Source: Candidatus Omnitrophota bacterium
GTDB taxonomy: Bacteria; Omnitrophota; Gorgyraeia; 2-01-FULL-45-10
Direction: 5' to 3'
Length of the DNA stretch: 7,520 nucleotides
Assembly: GCA_026387115.1 (NCBI GenBank)
Contig: JAPLMI010000105.1
Span: 1 to 7,520 of the forward strand
Each line of letters opens with the position of its first letter. Position 1 is the first letter of the stretch. The notes under the pieces were generated by a model. The model did not search any database. It saw only the letters and a program-made list of their open reading frames with translations, and was not told the DNA's origin. The position numbers and the translations under genes were made by a program. Below, piece by piece: positions 7,096-7,520 of the stretch.

Positions 7096-7123
7096 ATTAT
7101 ATCATGGAATTTTTAAATTACAA
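7096..7123 (-). promoter_or_regulatory. Predicted sigma70-type promoter for plsC
   Basis: On the minus strand a perfect TATAAT (-10) lies at 7096-7101, and TTGTAA (4 of 6 matches to TTGACA) at 7118-7123 is 16 nt upstream. Transcription would start near 7089-7090, giving a leader of about 17 nt that just includes the Shine-Dalgarno. Predicted from sequence only. Confidence 0.55.
7105..7122. promoter_or_regulatory. Imperfect 18-bp palindrome, candidate operator
   Basis: TGGAATTTTTAAATTACA is symmetric at 7 of 8 base pairs around a 2-nt centre (7113-7114). It lies between the two divergent -10 boxes and covers both candidate -35 regions, where a repressor could block plsC and plsX together. It does not resemble the known FapR site. 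AT-rich symmetry also arises by chance, so the call is tentative. Confidence 0.3.
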
Positions 7124-7133
7124 AAGGTATAAT
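7105..7133 (+). promoter_or_regulatory. Predicted promoter for plsX
   Basis: A perfect TATAAT (-10) lies at 7128-7133. With a 17-nt spacer the -35 position is TGGAAT (7105-7110), only 3 of 6 matches, so the promoter may be weak or depend on an activator. The start would fall near 7140, about 20 nt before the gene. Confidence 0.45.
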
Positions 7134-7148
7134 AATGTCAACTAAAAG

Positions 7149-7153
7149 AAGGA
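7149..7153 (+). promoter_or_regulatory. Shine-Dalgarno for plsX
   Basis: AAGGA (within GAAGGA) lies 5 nt before the ATG at 7159 and 8 nt before the in-frame ATG at 7162. It is compatible with either start. The ATG at 7155 is out of frame. Confidence 0.5.
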
Positions 7154-7158
7154 AATGG

Positions 7159-7520
7159 ATGATGAAGATAGTATTAGACGCGATGGGCAGTGACCGCGCG
7201 CCCGAGGCTGAGATCAAGGGAGCCGTGATGGCTGTCCGGGAACTTGGCCATGACGTTGTGCTGGTCGGCGATGAAACGATAATAAAAGAGGAGCTCAAGA
7301 AATATAAATGGCCTTCCGATAAAATATCGGTAATCCATGCCCCCGAGCGCATAGAGATGCGCGAGGCGGCGGCGATTTCCGTAAGACGCAAGCGCCATTC
7401 TTCGATAGTCGTATGGCTGGAATTGTTGAAAAATAAAGAAGCAGACGGATTTGTGAGCGCGGGGAATACCGGCGCTGTCGTCTGCGCGGCCGTTCTTTCT
7501 TTGAGGCTCCTTCCGGGGAT
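7159..7520 (+). CDS. plsX: Phosphate acyltransferase PlsX, 5' part
   Basis: PlsX converts acyl-ACP and phosphate to acyl-phosphate, the donor used by PlsY for the first acylation of glycerol-3-phosphate. It is a soluble, membrane-associated enzyme. About 120 residues are visible of a protein usually about 330-350 long; the frame is open to the window end. Diagnostic elements are the N-terminal KIVLDAMGSDRAPE, the nucleotide-fold VVLVGDE, the IEMREAAAISVRRKRHSSI block and VSAGNTGAVV. The usual DAMGGD is DAMGSD here, and the following residue is Arg where His is common. Both changes lie in a conserved loop but the rest of the family pattern is intact. ATGATG at 7159 and 7162 offers two in-frame starts. 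I give the first, but 7162 (MKIVLDAMG) fits the family N-terminus equally well. There is no rpmF directly upstream, unlike the common rpmF-plsX-fabH order; instead the gene has its own promoter region shared with the divergent plsC. Confidence 0.93.
   Translation, partial: MMKIVLDAMGSDRAPEAEIKGAVMAVRELGHDVVLVGDETIIKEELKKYKWPSDKISVIHAPERIEMREAAAISVRRKRHSSIVVWLELLKNKEADGFVSAGNTGAVVCAAVLSLRLLPG

Noticed and set aside
6579..7096. Two plus-strand open frames (6579-6824 and 6887-7096) opposite plsC
   Set aside because: They are antisense to a well-supported PlsC gene, have no recognisable motifs, and no Shine-Dalgarno was evident. They are best explained as shadows of plsC codon use.
7113..7398. 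Minus-strand open frames (7113-7391 and 7174-7398) opposite plsX
   Set aside because: They lie on the antisense strand of clear PlsX coding sequence and the control region, and their composition (Ser/Ile-rich, no domain) is shadow-like.
1..7520. CRISPR arrays, insertion sequences, tRNAs, toxin-antitoxin or defence genes
   Set aside because: No direct repeat series, transposase motifs, tRNA-like folds or small paired genes are visible. Nearly all sequence is explained by lipid and envelope genes.

Overview
The window looks like chromosomal DNA from a Gram-negative (diderm) bacterium of moderate GC content. An outer-membrane barrel protein with a cleavable signal peptide and a LolCDE/MacB-type ABC transporter both require a two-membrane envelope. 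Frequent ATA (Ile) and AGG/AGA (Arg) codons and reversed-order lipid fusion enzymes would suit a candidate phylum such as Omnitrophota or a deltaproteobacterial lineage. That placement is a low-confidence impression, not a result. There are no mobile elements, tRNA/rRNA genes, CRISPR arrays or phage genes, and coding density is very high.

Region 1 (about 2-6430, plus strand) is a compact run of five genes. It starts with the 3' part of a radical SAM (probably B12-binding type) enzyme. An FtsX/LolE-like ABC permease follows, joined by a 4-nt ATGA overlap. Next come its LolD/MacB-type ATPase after 7 nt, an outer-membrane beta-barrel protein joined by a 4-nt TTGA overlap, and, after 25 nt, an 885-residue three-domain enzyme. 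That enzyme is an AMP-forming acyl-ACP/acyl-CoA synthetase, then an acyl carrier protein domain, then a PlsC-type acyltransferase. The spacing suggests one operon. Its promoter and first gene start lie outside the window.

Region 2 (6434-7072, minus strand) is a stand-alone PlsC-type acyltransferase. It converges tail to tail with the fusion gene, with only 3 nt between the stop codons. Region 3 (7073-7158) is a short divergent control region with a perfect TATAAT box on each strand and an imperfect 18-bp palindrome between them. Region 4 (7159 to the window end) is the 5' part of plsX, the phosphate acyltransferase that starts acyl-phosphate-dependent phospholipid synthesis.

The common theme is membrane lipid. 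PlsX and the minus-strand PlsC fit de novo phosphatidic acid synthesis. The fusion enzyme can in principle activate free fatty acid, load it on its own carrier domain and acylate a lysolipid. Next to an inner-membrane ABC transporter and an outer-membrane barrel, this suggests an envelope lipid or lipoprotein trafficking and repair module. That link is inference from gene order and domains.
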